Shown here piece after piece: positions 1 to 10,330 of a stretch of 64,000 nucleotides of DNA. Position 1 is the stretch's first letter; every line of letters starts with the position of its first letter. The position numbers and the translations under genes are program-made. This DNA comes from Halopseudomonas yangmingensis (GTDB lineage: Bacteria > Pseudomonadota > Gammaproteobacteria > Pseudomonadales > Pseudomonadaceae): contig NZ_FOUI01000013.1 in assembly GCF_900114825.1 (NCBI RefSeq), positions 38,994 through 102,993 of the forward strand. Reading direction: 5' to 3'. The notes under the pieces are model-generated. The model was given only the letters and a program-made list of their open reading frames with translations, was not told the DNA's origin and made no database searches.

Positions 1-1
1 G

Positions 2-619
2 GGTGCCAGCCTGCCGCTGGCGGCGCGCCTGTGCAAGGTAGAGATTCCGCCACAGCCGCAACCGCTGCACCGTACCAGTCTGGATCTGGTGGTCGACAGC
101 CAGTACGAGATCCTCGTCTATCAGCTGGACAACGCCAACTGGTGCGTCGGTACCCGACTGCGTGACCTGAAGATGCCACCGGACAGCCATATCGGTGCGC
201 TGTTCCGTGGCAGCCAGCTGCTGCACCCGACCGGCAGTACCCGGCTCGACCTGAATGATGTGCTCTGTGTGATTGGCCGGCCAGAACACTTGCCGGAGCT
301 GTCACGCCTGTTCAGCAAGACCAAGGCCCCCAGTTATCTGGATAATCGCAAGTTCTTCGGTGATTTCATTCTCGAGGGCGAGGCCCTGCTGGCGGATATC
401 GGCCAGTTCTATGGCTTTGATGTGCCGGCCGAGGACCTGGGCAAGACCCTGGCCCAGCTTTGCAGCCAGAAGCTCGGGCCGCACCCGGTGGTGGGCGACA
501 AGATTGTCTGGCAAGACCACGAGTGGGTGGTGGCGGCGCTGGACAATGACCGCATTCTCAAGGTCGGCCTGAAGCTCAGCGACGGCCACGAAGGCAAGCC
601 GCCTATGGGCTTTTTGTAA
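2..619 (+). CDS. nhaP2: C-terminal part of NhaP2/CvrA-type K+/H+ antiporter (5' end outside window)
   Basis: The reading frame is open from position 2 and ends at a TAA at 617-619, so only the last ~205 residues are visible. It starts with a segment resembling the end of the last transmembrane region ([10 protein letters not shown]) and continues as a soluble regulatory tail. That tail has a TrkA-C-like stretch with an IGALFRG motif, then a CorC/HlyC-type transporter-associated domain near the end. This tail arrangement is typical of the CPA1 antiporter NhaP2 (CvrA), an inner-membrane potassium/proton exchanger. The membrane domain that would settle the family lies outside the window. copA follows 28 bp downstream on the same strand. 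Confidence 0.7.
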   Translation, partial: GASLPLAARLCKVEIPPQPQPLHRTSLDLVVDSQYEILVYQLDNANWCVGTRLRDLKMPPDSHIGALFRGSQLLHPTGSTRLDLNDVLCVIGRPEHLPELSRLFSKTKAPSYLDNRKFFGDFILEGEALLADIGQFYGFDVPAEDLGKTLAQLCSQKLGPHPVVGDKIVWQDHEWVVAALDNDRILKVGLKLSDGHEGKPPMGFL

Positions 620-647
620 TGTCCCTCCGCACCACGGAGCAAGCAAG

Positions 648-3059
648 ATGATCAGCATTACCCTGCCGCTCAGCGGCATGAACTGCGCCAGCTGTGTGCG
701 CCGCATCGAACAGGCGGTCAGCGGTTTGCCCGGCGTCGGACGCATCGAGGCCAATCTGGCGGCGGAAAGCCTGCGTCTTGAACTGCAGCGCCCGGAGCAA
801 CTGGCGGATGCCTGCAGTGCAATCCAGCGCGCCGGTTACGGGGTGATCAGCGAGGAGCGCCAGCTGCAATTCGACAACCTGACCTGTGCCGGCTGCGTGC
901 GCCGGGTGGAAAACGCCCTGCTCGGTGTGCCGGGGGTGATTTCCGCCGAGGTCAACCTGGCCAGCCAGCGTGCCCGCGTGCGCCTGCTGCCGGACTGCGA
1001 CAAGTCACAGCTGTTGCAGGCACTGGAGAGCGCCGGCTATCCCGGTCGCTGGCTGCAGGCCGAGGGCGAGGATGCCAGCGAGTCCGTACGCCGCGAACAG
1101 GCGCTGCGCGCTGAGCGCTTGCGGCTGATCATCGCTGCCGTGCTGAGTGCCCCGGTGGCCTTTGCGATGTTCCCGGAAATGCTCGGCCGGCACGACCTGA
1201 TGACTCCGGCCTGGCTGCAACTGTTGCTCGCGTCCATCGTGCAGTTCGTGTTTGGCGCGCGCTTTTACCAGGGTGCCTGGCATGCCCTGCGCAACCGCAC
1301 CGGCAACATGGACCTGCTGGTGGCCATGGGCACCTCGGCCGGCTGGCTGCTGAGCACCTGGCATGTGTTCACTACCCCGGCCGGACAGATGCCGGTGCTG
1401 TACTACGAAGCCTCGGCGGTAATCATCTGCTTTGTGCTGCTCGGCAAGTATCTGGAGAGCCGCGCCAAGGGCCAGACACTCGAGGCGATCCGCGCGCTCG
1501 GCCAGCTGCGCCCCGATCAGGCGCGCCGGCGCAGCCGCGAGGGTGATCAACTGGTGCCGGTTGGCGAATTGCGCCTGGGTGACCGGGTGGTGGTGCTGCC
1601 GGGCGAGCGGATTCCGGTGGACGGGCTGGTGCGCAGCGGCACCAGCCATGTGGATGAATCCATGCTTACCGGCGAGAGCCTGCCGGTCAGCCGCGAAGTC
1701 GGCCAGCAGGTCAGCACCGGCAGCCTGAATCAGGACGGCCAGCTGATCATCGAGGTGCAGGCACTGGGACAGGACACCCTGCTGGCGAAGATCATGCGTC
1801 TGGTGGAAAGCGCCCAGGCCTCGAAGGCGCCGATCCAGCGGCTGGTTGACCGGGTCAGTGCGGTGTTTGTGCCGGTGGTAGTGGTGATCGCCCTGCTCAC
1901 CTTCAGCATTGGCAGTCTGCTGGTGGGGACTGAACAGGCACTGCTGAATGCAATTGCCGTGCTGGTGATCGCCTGCCCCTGCGCTCTGGGTCTGGCGACA
2001 CCCACCGCGATCATGGTCGGCACCGGCGTGGCCGCGCGCCATGGCATTCTGATCCGCGATGCCGAGGCGCTGGAGCGGGCACACCGGGTGGATACCCTGG
2101 TGTTCGACAAGACCGGCACCCTGACCCGTGGCACCCCGGCGGTGCTGGCCTTCGAGGCGCTGGCCGGGGCTGATCCGGCACAGGCGCTGCGCCAGGCCTA
2201 TGCCCTGCAACGCCAATCCAGCCACCCTCTGGCCAGAGCCTTCTGCAGCTATGCCGAAGCCGCCGGCCTGCCCCCGGTGGACGCCGAGCAGGCCAGCAAC
2301 CAGCCGGGGCGCGGCAGTCAGGGCGTGCATGCCGGCCAGCGCCTGTGGCTGGGCAACCGGCTGATGATGCAGGAGCTGGGACTGAACCCCGAAGCGGACA
2401 GTCAGCGGATTGCCGCGCACGAGGCCGAGGGCCGCACGCTGTCGTGGCTGGCGGGTGACGTGGATGGCCAGCCGCAGCTGCTGGCGCTGATCGCCTTTGC
2501 CGATCCGCTGCGCGAAGGCTCGGCCGCGACCATTGCCGAGCTCAAGCGCCAGGGCATTGCCAGCTGGCTGCTCAGCGGCGACAGCCAGGCCGCCGCCAGC
2601 AGCGTGGCGCGCCAGCTGGGTATCGAGCAGGTGCGCGCGCAGGTGCTGCCGGCGGACAAGGCCGAGCATATCCGTGAGCTGCAGCAACAGGGACGGGTGG
2701 TGGCGATGGTCGGTGATGGCATCAATGACGCGCCGGCGCTGGGGACTGCAGATGTCGGCATGGCGATGGCCAGCGGCACCGATGTGGCCATGGCCAGCGC
2801 CGGCATCACGCTGATGCGCGGCGATCCGCTGCTGGTGCCGGCGGCACTGGATATCGCCCGGCACAGCTGGCGCAAGATTCGCCAGAACCTGTTCTGGGCC
2901 TTTGTCTACAACAGCCTGGGCATTCCGCTGGCGGCGATCGGCCTGCTCAATCCAATGATGGCCGGCGCCATGATGGCCGCCAGCAGCGTCAGCGTGGTCA
3001 GCAATGCACTGCTGCTGAAGCGCTGGAAGCCGTCGACACAGAAGGATAGTGCTGGCTGA
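648..3059 (+). CDS. copA: Copper-translocating P1B-type ATPase CopA
   Basis: An 803-residue inner-membrane heavy-metal ATPase that exports Cu(I) from the cytoplasm. Two N-terminal heavy-metal-associated domains carry CxxC pairs at C13/C16 and C80/C83. The membrane metal-binding CPC motif lies near residue 443. The phosphorylation motif DKTGTLT is near 487 and the hinge motif GDGINDAP near 689. The TGES actuator motif is present in the segment LTGESLP. Length and domain order match CopA/CueA of pseudomonads. CPC with two CxxC domains favours copper or silver over zinc or cadmium. No CueR gene is adjacent, and I saw no convincing CueR-type promoter in the 28-bp gap upstream. Confidence 0.95.
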   Translation: MISITLPLSGMNCASCVRRIEQAVSGLPGVGRIEANLAAESLRLELQRPEQLADACSAIQRAGYGVISEERQLQFDNLTCAGCVRRVENALLGVPGVISAEVNLASQRARVRLLPDCDKSQLLQALESAGYPGRWLQAEGEDASESVRREQALRAERLRLIIAAVLSAPVAFAMFPEMLGRHDLMTPAWLQLLLASIVQFVFGARFYQGAWHALRNRTGNMDLLVAMGTSAGWLLSTWHVFTTPAGQMPVLYYEASAVIICFVLLGKYLESRAKGQTLEAIRALGQLRPDQARRRSREGDQLVPVGELRLGDRVVVLPGERIPVDGLVRSGTSHVDESMLTGESLPVSREVGQQVSTGSLNQDGQLIIEVQALGQDTLLAKIMRLVESAQASKAPIQRLVDRVSAVFVPVVVVIALLTFSIGSLLVGTEQALLNAIAVLVIACPCALGLATPTAIMVGTGVAARHGILIRDAEALERAHRVDTLVFDKTGTLTRGTPAVLAFEALAGADPAQALRQAYALQRQSSHPLARAFCSYAEAAGLPPVDAEQASNQPGRGSQGVHAGQRLWLGNRLMMQELGLNPEADSQRIAAHEAEGRTLSWLAGDVDGQPQLLALIAFADPLREGSAATIAELKRQGIASWLLSGDSQAAASSVARQLGIEQVRAQVLPADKAEHIRELQQQGRVVAMVGDGINDAPALGTADVGMAMASGTDVAMASAGITLMRGDPLLVPAALDIARHSWRKIRQNLFWAFVYNSLGIPLAAIGLLNPMMAGAMMAASSVSVVSNALLLKRWKPSTQKDSAG

Positions 3060-3061
3060 AC

Positions 3062-3113
3062 AAACCCCGGCAGCCCTGCGGGCTGCTCTGCCGACTGACG
3101 TCGGCGGGCCCAG
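3062..3113. repeat. REP-like double-hairpin element, copy 1
   Basis: A ~50-bp unit with two adjacent palindromes, gcagccctgcgggctgc and gccgactgacgtcggc, followed by gggccc. It lies just after the copA stop. A second copy with few differences lies in the same orientation at 3233-3286. Either hairpin could act in transcription termination of copA, but there is no T-run, so a repetitive extragenic palindrome is the better description. Confidence 0.6.
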
Positions 3114-3166
3114 AAAACCAGTCGTCGGCCGAACGCGAGCGCGCTGACTGCACGGCCATTGGGACC

Positions 3167-3182
3167 GCCGAATTTATTCGGC
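3167..3182. repeat. Small perfect hairpin between the two REP-like copies
   Basis: The palindrome gccgaatttattcggc has a 6-bp stem and a 4-base loop. It sits in the gene-free stretch between copA and flgL (convergent genes). It is a weak terminator candidate for either gene. No ORF in this gap looks real. Confidence 0.3.
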
Positions 3183-3232
3183 CAGCACGGCGCAGCAGTG
3201 CGCTGGGGTTGGAGTGCTGGTGGAGCCGCGCT

Positions 3233-3286
3233 GAAACCCGGCAGCCCTCTGGGCTGCTATGCCGACTGACGTCGGCGGGCCCGCAA
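3233..3286. repeat. REP-like double-hairpin element, copy 2
   Basis: This is the second direct copy of the element at 3062-3113. It has the same order: a gcagccct/gggctgc hairpin, then the palindrome gccgactgacgtcggc, then gggccc. It ends about 20 bp before the flgL stop codon. The two copies together flank about 120 bp of unique sequence. Confidence 0.6.
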
Positions 3287-3306
3287 AGCCGGGAAAGCTG
3301 TCGGTG

Positions 3307-4539
3307 TCAGCGCAGGATGTTGAACAGGCTCAAGCCGTTGATCTTGACGAAGCTCTGCTGCGACGCTTCAAGCAGGATGGTTTGCATACTCAGGCGACTC
3401 AGTGCTTCGGCGTAATCCAGGTCACGCAGCTCAGACTGGACGGTCTGGTTCAGCAGCACCAGGTTTTCGTTTTCCAGGCGCCGTGAATCAACCACATTCA
3501 AACGCGCACCTATCTCGGTCTGCTTGGTCAGAACAGTCCCCATGGCGTTGTCTATGTTCAGCAAAGCACCGGCAACGGCATCACGGGTGGCGTAGTTGCC
3601 GGTCTGGTTATCCGAGGAGCTCTCCAGATCTTCACGCAGGATGCGCAGCGTATCCAGGATGCCGCGTTTTTCCTCACCACTGGCTTCCACGGTAAACGTG
3701 TCGCCGGCTTGCGGCTCGCCGTTGAGAATCACCGCTACGCCGGCGTGGCGAATGGTGTACTCATTGTCATCGTTCGGGCTGAGCTGGCCACTGACCGGCG
3801 GCGCCAGCGGGTTTCCCGCATCATCCAGCACGTCGTATTCGGTGGCGCTGGTGAAAACAATCTGGATGCCGTTGGCCGGGAACTGGGTATCAAAGCTGTT
3901 CTTGTTTTCCACTATGCCACGTGAGATATAGCTGCCCCCGGCATTGACTGTGGCCGCTGTGGTTACCCGGTTTACGTTAAGGTTGTCGAGAAACAGCGAT
4001 TTGCCGTTGTCATTGATGGCAATCATCTTGCCGCTGGCAATGGCGATCTCCCGCTGCCCTTCGTCTCCCTGATAGTTGTAGGAGCCGTCCGGGTTGCGGA
4101 TGAAAGGCTGAATCTTGCCCTGGTTACCGGAAAACAGGTATTCGCCACGGGCATTGCGTGAATTGAACAGCCCGTACAGCTCATCCTCGCGCTGCTTGAG
4201 TTCCTGCGCCAGGCTGATGCGGTCCTGCTGATTGAGGGCACCGTTACCCGCCTGTACGGCAATTTCCCGGACCCGCTGCAAAATGTTAACCACGGAATTG
4301 AGTGTGGTCTCTTCCTGCGCCAGGCTGTTTTCCGCCGCTATCTGGTTGTTCTTGTACTGCTGCAGCTGACCGGCCTCCTGATCCAGCTGCAGCAAACGTA
4401 CCGATGCCACCGGATCATCAGCCGGGGTGAGAATGCGCTGGCCGGAACTGATCTGTTGCTGGGTCTTGGTCAGGGTGGCGTAGTTTTTCTGCAGTCCGCC
4501 GACCCCGGTATTGAATGCCTGCAAGGTAGAAATGCGCAT
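3307..4539 (-). CDS. flgL: Flagellar hook-associated protein 3 (FlgL)
   Basis: FlgL forms the hook-filament junction with FlgK in the extracellular flagellum. The N-terminus MRISTLQAFNTGVGGLQ and the C-terminal helical ALSRLSMQTILLEASQQSF segment are the conserved coiled-coil ends of the flagellin/FlgL superfamily. Two in-frame ATGs are possible. The one at 4539 is chosen because it gives MRIST, as in the family, and lies seven bases after a GAGGTG ribosome-binding site; the ATG at 4545 sits too close to it. The protein is 410 residues. It is the last gene of the flgFGHIJKL series, 11 bp after flgK. No recognisable terminator follows beyond the REP-like repeats. Confidence 0.95.
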   Translation of the reverse strand: MRISTLQAFNTGVGGLQKNYATLTKTQQQISSGQRILTPADDPVASVRLLQLDQEAGQLQQYKNNQIAAENSLAQEETTLNSVVNILQRVREIAVQAGNGALNQQDRISLAQELKQREDELYGLFNSRNARGEYLFSGNQGKIQPFIRNPDGSYNYQGDEGQREIAIASGKMIAINDNGKSLFLDNLNVNRVTTAATVNAGGSYISRGIVENKNSFDTQFPANGIQIVFTSATEYDVLDDAGNPLAPPVSGQLSPNDDNEYTIRHAGVAVILNGEPQAGDTFTVEASGEEKRGILDTLRILREDLESSSDNQTGNYATRDAVAGALLNIDNAMGTVLTKQTEIGARLNVVDSRRLENENLVLLNQTVQSELRDLDYAEALSRLSMQTILLEASQQSFVKINGLSLFNILR

Positions 4540-4550
4540 AGTCATGCACC

Positions 4551-6548
4551 TCAGCGGAAGGTATTGATCAATGTATCGAACACTGAGCGGGCAACTTGAA
4601 TCAGCTGCGCCGAGGCGTTGTAATGCTGCTCGAACTTGATCAGATTGGAAGCCTCTTCATCCAGGTTCACTGCCGATACCGAGTCGCGGTTGTTCACTGC
4701 CTGGCTCAGTACCGCCTCACTGGCCTCCACATCCATGCGTGCCTGGGCGGTAAAGGTGCCAACCCGCTGGACCAGTGAGCCATAGGCATCCACAAAGTTC
4801 AGACCCGACGCGCCGCCTTGCAGCCCGATGCTCGCACGATTCTGCAGACCGATCAGGTTCAACGCATTGCGGTTGTCGGATACCCCGATGGTGCCATTGG
4901 TATCAGCATTGTATTCCAGGGTGAACCGGTCACCGCCCTGCGGTGTGCCGCTGATGGTGAACTGTAGGGTAAAGGCACCACCAGGATCGGTCCAGGTCAG
5001 CTGGTTCGGCTGTCCGGGCGTCAGGGTGGCCGGTGTCAGTGTGCCGCTGGCCGCAGAAATACCGCCAGCACCGTCATAGGTCAGCTCCACCGGCAACAGC
5101 CCATTGAGCGCCGGCATGTCCAGCGGCACCTGGGGCGCATTGCTCCAGCTGATCACCTGAGGCTGACTGATACCGGCATTGCCGCGATTCTGCAGATTGG
5201 CCTGGGCAGTCGTCGGGCTGGCCAGCGCCAGCTGCTCGGGTTGGCGCATGGCAACACCGATACTGGCGGTGGCATTACGTGTGGGCGTCAGCAGGAAACG
5301 GTCACCCTGGGCAAAGCTGCCGGCCATCGCACCCACCGAGAAACCGTCAATCACGGCTGGCGGCACATCGTTGATGTTGTACTGCCCGGCAAAGGTGTTG
5401 TCACTCAGGCGGCGCAGGGCATAGTTGCCGGCGTTGTCGACAAACTCCAGTGCGTAGTCCGAGGTGGTCAGCTTGCTGGTATCGCTGATGGTAACGCCAA
5501 GCTGGGCGCTGTCGTCGCTGTTGCCGATACGTGCAAGACTGCGCTGGTCAACGAAAGCTGCACTGTTGATGTCGCGAAACAGCGGGTTGCCGGCATTCCC
5601 GAGCAGATCCAGGCCCTGCCCGAGCTGGCTGTTGATTTCCGAGGAAATCGACAGCGCCAGACGGCCGACACTGTTGAAGGCTTCGTCCAGCACCTCACCA
5701 CGAAAGCGCAGCAGTCCGCCAATTTCGCCGCCGGTAATCAGGTCGGTCACGCCCTGTCGGGCACTGGCATTGACCAGCTGAATTTCCGCACGGCCCGGAT
5801 CACGCAGCCCCGGCACTACCTCAAGACTGGAGGCTTGCGAGCCCACCACCAGCGGTTGTCCGGTACCGATAAACAGGTTGATGGTGTTGTCATCCTGTAC
5901 CGATGCCGTGGTGCCGATATAGGTATTGAGTTGACGAATGGCTTCATCGCGGGCGTCGATCAGGTCGTTCGGCTGACGACCGCTGGAGGCAGCAATGGCA
6001 ATGGCGTCGTTGTAACCGGCGACGCTGGCAGCCAGCCGGTTGACCTGGTCGGTGACCAGACCCAGTTGCTTGTTGACAAAGCCGTTCTGGGTTTCCAGCT
6101 GGCTGTGCAAGGTATTGAAGCGACTGGTCAGACCCTCGGCCTCCGCCAGCACCAGTTGCCGCGCCGGAATGTTGGCCGGATCTTCGGCAGCGGTCTGCAA
6201 GGCAGCAAACATCTTTTCGATACCCGGACCGATACCGGTGGTGGAGCCGCCCAGCAGGCGATCAAGCTGGTCGATCTGGCTCTGGTAAGCCTTGGCATCA
6301 CTGTTGATCGAGGTGCTTATCTGTACCTGGCTGGTCAGGAAGTCATTGTAGATGCGCCGGATATCGACAACGGTGGCACCGGAGCCGATGTAACCGCCAC
6401 CGCTGAACTGCGCAGGGCGGGTTGCCTGCAGCGCTTCCTGGCGCGAATAGCCGGGCGTGTTCAGGTTGGTAATATTGTGGCCGGTGACCGACAGGTTGGT
6501 GCGCGCGATAGACAGCCCGCTCAGGCCAATGGATAACAGGTCAGACAT
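4551..6548 (-). CDS. flgK: Flagellar hook-associated protein 1 (FlgK)
   Basis: This 665-residue protein is the first junction protein between hook and filament. The N-terminal segment MSDLLSIGLSGLSIARTNL followed by GHNITNLNTPGYSRQ is the flagellar rod/hook signature (NxxxTxGYSR type). The C-terminal SAVNLDEEASNLIKFEQHY is the matching conserved FlgK end. The middle is variable, and the protein is somewhat longer than the enterobacterial protein (~550), as in other pseudomonads. It lies 3 bp downstream of flgJ and 11 bp upstream of flgL, so translation is probably coupled. Confidence 0.96.
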   Translation of the reverse strand: MSDLLSIGLSGLSIARTNLSVTGHNITNLNTPGYSRQEALQATRPAQFSGGGYIGSGATVVDIRRIYNDFLTSQVQISTSINSDAKAYQSQIDQLDRLLGGSTTGIGPGIEKMFAALQTAAEDPANIPARQLVLAEAEGLTSRFNTLHSQLETQNGFVNKQLGLVTDQVNRLAASVAGYNDAIAIAASSGRQPNDLIDARDEAIRQLNTYIGTTASVQDDNTINLFIGTGQPLVVGSQASSLEVVPGLRDPGRAEIQLVNASARQGVTDLITGGEIGGLLRFRGEVLDEAFNSVGRLALSISSEINSQLGQGLDLLGNAGNPLFRDINSAAFVDQRSLARIGNSDDSAQLGVTISDTSKLTTSDYALEFVDNAGNYALRRLSDNTFAGQYNINDVPPAVIDGFSVGAMAGSFAQGDRFLLTPTRNATASIGVAMRQPEQLALASPTTAQANLQNRGNAGISQPQVISWSNAPQVPLDMPALNGLLPVELTYDGAGGISAASGTLTPATLTPGQPNQLTWTDPGGAFTLQFTISGTPQGGDRFTLEYNADTNGTIGVSDNRNALNLIGLQNRASIGLQGGASGLNFVDAYGSLVQRVGTFTAQARMDVEASEAVLSQAVNNRDSVSAVNLDEEASNLIKFEQHYNASAQLIQVARSVFDTLINTFR

Positions 6549-6551
6549 GGC

Positions 6552-7679
6552 TTACACCCTCCCCTCTGCGCCCGAAGCCGCAGTCTGTTGCGCCAGGCGC
6601 TGGTCGCCCAGCAATTGGCGGGCAATCTGGTTTACCTTGCGGGCGTACTGCGGATCAGTCGCATAGCCGGCCGCCTGCAGTTCACGGAAGAACGCCGACG
6701 GATCGCCGCTTACCTGCAATGCCTTGCGGTAGCGGCCATTGTTCTGCAAGAAGTCGACATAGTCGTCAAAGCTTTGTTCGAAAGACTCGTAGCTACGGAA
6801 GCTCGCGCGTTCGGCACCCTTGACGCCATCGCGGTACTCATGGGTCATCACGCTGGCCGACTCACCTTGCCAGCCGCCATGCGCCTTGATGCCAAACAGG
6901 TTGTGGCTGCTGCCCTGTGGACCCTTGATGATGGACTTGCCCCAGCCGGTTTCCAGCGCGGCCTGGGCGACCAACCAGTGCGGATCGATACCCAGACGCT
7001 CGGCGGCACGTTCGGCCATCGGCAGCATGTTGGCGGCAAACTCCTGCGGCGAGCTGAAGCGTTGCGGGGCGTTAGCGTTATCAACACGGCTGCTGCTGCC
7101 TGGCAACAGGCGCTCGGCAGCCAGACGCGCACGCAGCGGCTGCCAGTCGGCGGAAGCCGGTGCGGAACCCATCGCAGTAAACTTTTCATTTTTTGACGGC
7201 AAGCCATCGATCAAGGGCTGGGGAGTGTTGCCTGCCGATTTACTGTCGGCTACCGGTGCCTCGCCCAGCAAGGCCGGATTGCGACTGACCATCGCCAACC
7301 GACGTCGCGCCAGCATGGCTGACTGATCGACAGCCGGTGCCGCCGGTCCGGCAGCGGGGGCCTTGTCGCCCTTGTCCTTGTTCAACTGACGCACCATTAC
7401 GTCAGCCAGACCAATGCCCTGGCTCTCGGCCAGATGCATGGTCAGCTGGTTGTCGTGCATGTCCTGGTAGAAGCGGGTCTGGCTGCTGTTCAGCGGGTTG
7501 CCCTCGGCGAACACCTCATTGGCATCGCGCATGCTCTTGACCATCATATTGAGGAACAGCGATTCGAACTGCTGGGCAACACGCCGCAGGGTACCGGGAT
7601 CGTTCGCCTGCTTGCCGCTTTTCAGCTGCTGCATGGCGTTCAGATCGGTGTAGCTGAGATTGCTGCCTACGCTGCTCAT
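6552..7679 (-). CDS. flgJ: Flagellar rod-assembly protein / peptidoglycan hydrolase FlgJ
   Basis: FlgJ is a two-domain periplasmic protein. The N-terminal rod-capping domain (about residues 25-100, with VAQQFESLFLNMMVKSMRD) is followed by a Pro/Ala-rich linker. The C-terminal glucosaminidase-type muralytic domain (about 215-365) contains WLVAQAALETGWGKS, with the candidate catalytic glutamate at E243. The hydrolase opens the peptidoglycan for rod passage. The length (375) matches dual-domain FlgJ of gammaproteobacteria. It lies between flgI (14 bp upstream) and flgK (3 bp downstream). Confidence 0.95.
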   Translation of the reverse strand: MSSVGSNLSYTDLNAMQQLKSGKQANDPGTLRRVAQQFESLFLNMMVKSMRDANEVFAEGNPLNSSQTRFYQDMHDNQLTMHLAESQGIGLADVMVRQLNKDKGDKAPAAGPAAPAVDQSAMLARRRLAMVSRNPALLGEAPVADSKSAGNTPQPLIDGLPSKNEKFTAMGSAPASADWQPLRARLAAERLLPGSSSRVDNANAPQRFSSPQEFAANMLPMAERAAERLGIDPHWLVAQAALETGWGKSIIKGPQGSSHNLFGIKAHGGWQGESASVMTHEYRDGVKGAERASFRSYESFEQSFDDYVDFLQNNGRYRKALQVSGDPSAFFRELQAAGYATDPQYARKVNQIARQLLGDQRLAQQTAASGAEGRV

Positions 7680-7693
7680 GACTGTTTCTCCGC

Positions 7694-8803
7694 TCAGATC
7701 ACCACCAGCTCGGCATTCAATGCACCGGACTGGCGAAGGGCTTCGAGGATTGCCATCAGGTCACCGGGGGCGGCTCCGACCTGATTGACGGCACGCACAA
7801 TTTCATCAAGAGAGACGCCGGGGTTGAAGACGAACATGCGGCTGTCACCCTCTTCGATATTGATTTGCGAAGTCGGTGTAATAACTGTCTGGCCACCGGC
7901 CAGGGCACCCGGCTGACTGACCTGCGGGGATTCGGTGATGGTCACGCTGAGGCCGCCATGGGTAACCGCCGCCGGCTGCACGCGGACGTCCTGACCGATC
8001 ACGATGGTACCGGTGCGCGAGTTGATAATTACCCGGGCGGCGGCATTGCCCTGCTCGACTCGCAGGTTCTCGACCATCGCCAGGTAGTCGACACGGTGGT
8101 TCGGATCCAGCGGCGCACGTACCTGCACCGCGCCGGCATCCAGAGCCTGGGCCACGCCGGGCCCGAAGGTGTCATTGATGCGATCAACGATGCGCTTGGC
8201 GGTGGTGAAGTCCGGGCGGTTCAGGTTGAACACCAAGTGATCGGCGCTGTTCAACGGATTGGCCACACTGCGCTCGACGGTGGCACCACCGGGAATCCGG
8301 CCGACGCTCGGTACATTGACGGTGATCCGCGAGCCGTCGGCGCCCTCGGCACCAAAGCCGCCAACCACCAGATTGCCTTGGGCAATGGCGTATACCTGGC
8401 CGTCGATCCCCTTCAGCGGGGTCATCAGCAGGCTGCCGCCGCGCAGGCTCTTGGCGTTGCCGATCGAAGACACCGTGATATCAATGGTCTGGCCGGGGCG
8501 GGCGAAGGGTGGCAGGTCGGCGTGGATGGCCACGGCGGCGACGTTCTTCATCTGGATGCGGGTACCCGGCGGTACGGTGATACCGAACTGGGTCAGCATG
8601 TTGTTGAAGGTTTGCACGGTGAACGGGGTCTGGCTGGTCTGGTCACCGGAGCCATCCAGCCCAACCACCAGGCCATAGCCGATCAGCTGGTTGGTACGCA
8701 CGCCGGCAATGCTGGCGATGTCCTTCAGGCGCTGCTCGGCCTGCAGGGGCGCGGCAACACACAGGGCCAGAGCCAGCAGCAAGGGGGTGAGAAGGCGAAT
8801 CAT
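7694..8803 (-). CDS. flgI: Flagellar P-ring protein FlgI
   Basis: A 369-residue periplasmic protein that forms the P ring around the rod in the peptidoglycan layer. It starts with a Sec signal peptide ([22 protein letters not shown], cleavage predicted after about residue 22). The mature start [22 protein letters not shown] is a highly conserved FlgI signature. The rest matches the family in length and in the ending [20 protein letters not shown]. It lies 13 bp after flgH in the operon. Confidence 0.97.
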   Translation of the reverse strand: MIRLLTPLLLALALCVAAPLQAEQRLKDIASIAGVRTNQLIGYGLVVGLDGSGDQTSQTPFTVQTFNNMLTQFGITVPPGTRIQMKNVAAVAIHADLPPFARPGQTIDITVSSIGNAKSLRGGSLLMTPLKGIDGQVYAIAQGNLVVGGFGAEGADGSRITVNVPSVGRIPGGATVERSVANPLNSADHLVFNLNRPDFTTAKRIVDRINDTFGPGVAQALDAGAVQVRAPLDPNHRVDYLAMVENLRVEQGNAAARVIINSRTGTIVIGQDVRVQPAAVTHGGLSVTITESPQVSQPGALAGGQTVITPTSQINIEEGDSRMFVFNPGVSLDEIVRAVNQVGAAPGDLMAILEALRQSGALNAELVVI

Positions 8804-8816
8804 CTTGGCGTGCTCC

Positions 8817-9485
8817 TCAGAATGGCCACATTGGGCTCATGAAAAACTGGCTGAGCCAGCCGGGTTGACTGGCGTTGGCAAAGGCACCGGTGCCCGAATA
8901 GGTAATACGCGCATCGGCCACCCGCATTGAGGGCACGGTATTGTCCGGACCGACATCGTCACTGCGAACCAGTCCGGAAATGCGCACCAGCTCGTTGCCG
9001 GTATTCAGCGTCATCCATTTCTCGCCGCGCACGCGCAGGATGCCGTTGGGCAACACTTCGGCGACGGTGACGGTAATCGAGCCGGTCAGGCTGTTGCTCT
9101 GGTTGGCAGTGGACTCGCCGTTGTTGCTGCGGCTGCCGCCCATGCTGGCACTCAGGTCTGTACCCAGCGTGATGCCCGGCAGTGTCGGCGTGCGCAGTGA
9201 TACCGAGCTGTCCTTGCTCATTTCGCTGTCGGCGCTCTTGCGGGCAGTAGTGCGCTCGCTGAGAGTGATGGTGATGATGTCACCAACCCGGTGTGCCTTG
9301 CGGTCGTCATACAGGCTGATCTCGAAGCCCGGTTGATAGATGGCGCCGTTGTTGAGCTCCTGCGGCATCGGTGTACGCGGCATTACCGGGGCATAGGCCG
9401 GATCGTCCGGTTGCGCCGGCATCTGCATGCAGGCACCCAGTGCCAGCGGCAATGCCAGTGTGATCAGGGGGCGCAGGATTCTCAT
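8817..9485 (-). CDS. flgH: Flagellar L-ring lipoprotein FlgH
   Basis: A 222-residue outer-membrane lipoprotein forming the L ring. The signal sequence ends in the lipobox LGAC, with the lipidated cysteine at residue 19. Conserved FlgH features follow: [19 protein letters not shown] in the middle, and a C-terminal [24 protein letters not shown] segment. It lies between flgG (15 bp upstream) and flgI (13 bp downstream). Confidence 0.96.
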   Translation of the reverse strand: MRILRPLITLALPLALGACMQMPAQPDDPAYAPVMPRTPMPQELNNGAIYQPGFEISLYDDRKAHRVGDIITITLSERTTARKSADSEMSKDSSVSLRTPTLPGITLGTDLSASMGGSRSNNGESTANQSNSLTGSITVTVAEVLPNGILRVRGEKWMTLNTGNELVRISGLVRSDDVGPDNTVPSMRVADARITYSGTGAFANASQPGWLSQFFMSPMWPF

Positions 9486-9500
9486 GGCAACATCACTCCG

Positions 9501-10286
9501 TTACAGGGTCTGGCTGATGTACTGCAGCATCTGGTCGGCGGTGGAGATCACCTTGGAGTTCATCTCGTAGGCGCGCTGGGTGGTGATCATGTTCACCAGC
9601 TCTTCCACCACGTTGACGTTGGAGTTCTCCAGGGTGTTCTGCAGCACGTTGCCCAGACCGTTCTGGCCGGGGTTGCCAACCTGCGGTGCGCCGCTGGAGG
9701 CGGTCTCGCGGAATAAATTGCCGCCGATCGCCTGCAGGCCGGCCGGGTTGATAAAGTCGGCGGTCTGGATGATGCCCAGCTGCTGAATCCCGGGATCACC
9801 GAACACGGTAATCGAGACGGTGCCGTCCTCGCCCACGGTAAAGGTCTGGGTGTCCTCCGGCAGCACTATGCCGGGCTCCAGCGGAAAGCCGTTGGAGGTG
9901 ACGATCTGACCCTCGGCATCCAGGTGAAAACTGCCGTCACGGGTGTAACCGATACCACCGTCGGGCATCAGGATCTGAAAGAAACCGCGACCATTGATCG
10001 CCATGTCCAGCGGCTGTTCGGTAGTCTGCAACGAGCCCATGGTGAAGATCTTCTGGGTGCCTTCCACACGCACACCGGTACCTACTTGCAGGCCGGAGGG
10101 CAACTGGGTGTCCTGGGTGCTCTGGCCGCCCGGCTGACGCTTGATCTGGTACAGCAGGTCGGCAAATTCAGGCCGGTCGCGCTTGAAGCCGGTGGTGGAC
10201 ACGTTGGCCAGGTTGTTGGAGATGGTTGTCAGCATGGTGTCCTGGGCTGACAGGCCGGTTTTGCTAACCCAAAGTGCGGCGTGCAT
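9501..10286 (-). CDS. flgG: Flagellar distal-rod protein FlgG
   Basis: A 261-residue distal rod protein. The N-terminus contains LTTISNNLANVSTTGFKRDRP, the flagellar rod-protein signature. The C-terminus ENSNVNVVEELVNMITTQRAYEMNSKVI is the paired conserved end. These ends form the coiled coil of the rod. The length is typical of FlgG. It follows flgF after a 44-bp gap that I could not assign a function. Confidence 0.97.
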   Translation of the reverse strand: MHAALWVSKTGLSAQDTMLTTISNNLANVSTTGFKRDRPEFADLLYQIKRQPGGQSTQDTQLPSGLQVGTGVRVEGTQKIFTMGSLQTTEQPLDMAINGRGFFQILMPDGGIGYTRDGSFHLDAEGQIVTSNGFPLEPGIVLPEDTQTFTVGEDGTVSITVFGDPGIQQLGIIQTADFINPAGLQAIGGNLFRETASSGAPQVGNPGQNGLGNVLQNTLENSNVNVVEELVNMITTQRAYEMNSKVISTADQMLQYISQTL

Positions 10287-10330
10287 GTGCTACTCCTGGT
10301 GCGTCAGACATATGACGCATGCTGTGTTGT

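Noticed and set aside
1005..2864. A 619-codon minus-strand frame opposite copA
   Set aside because: It is antisense to a clear P-type ATPase and rich in His/Gln/Arg, as expected for a high-GC shadow frame.
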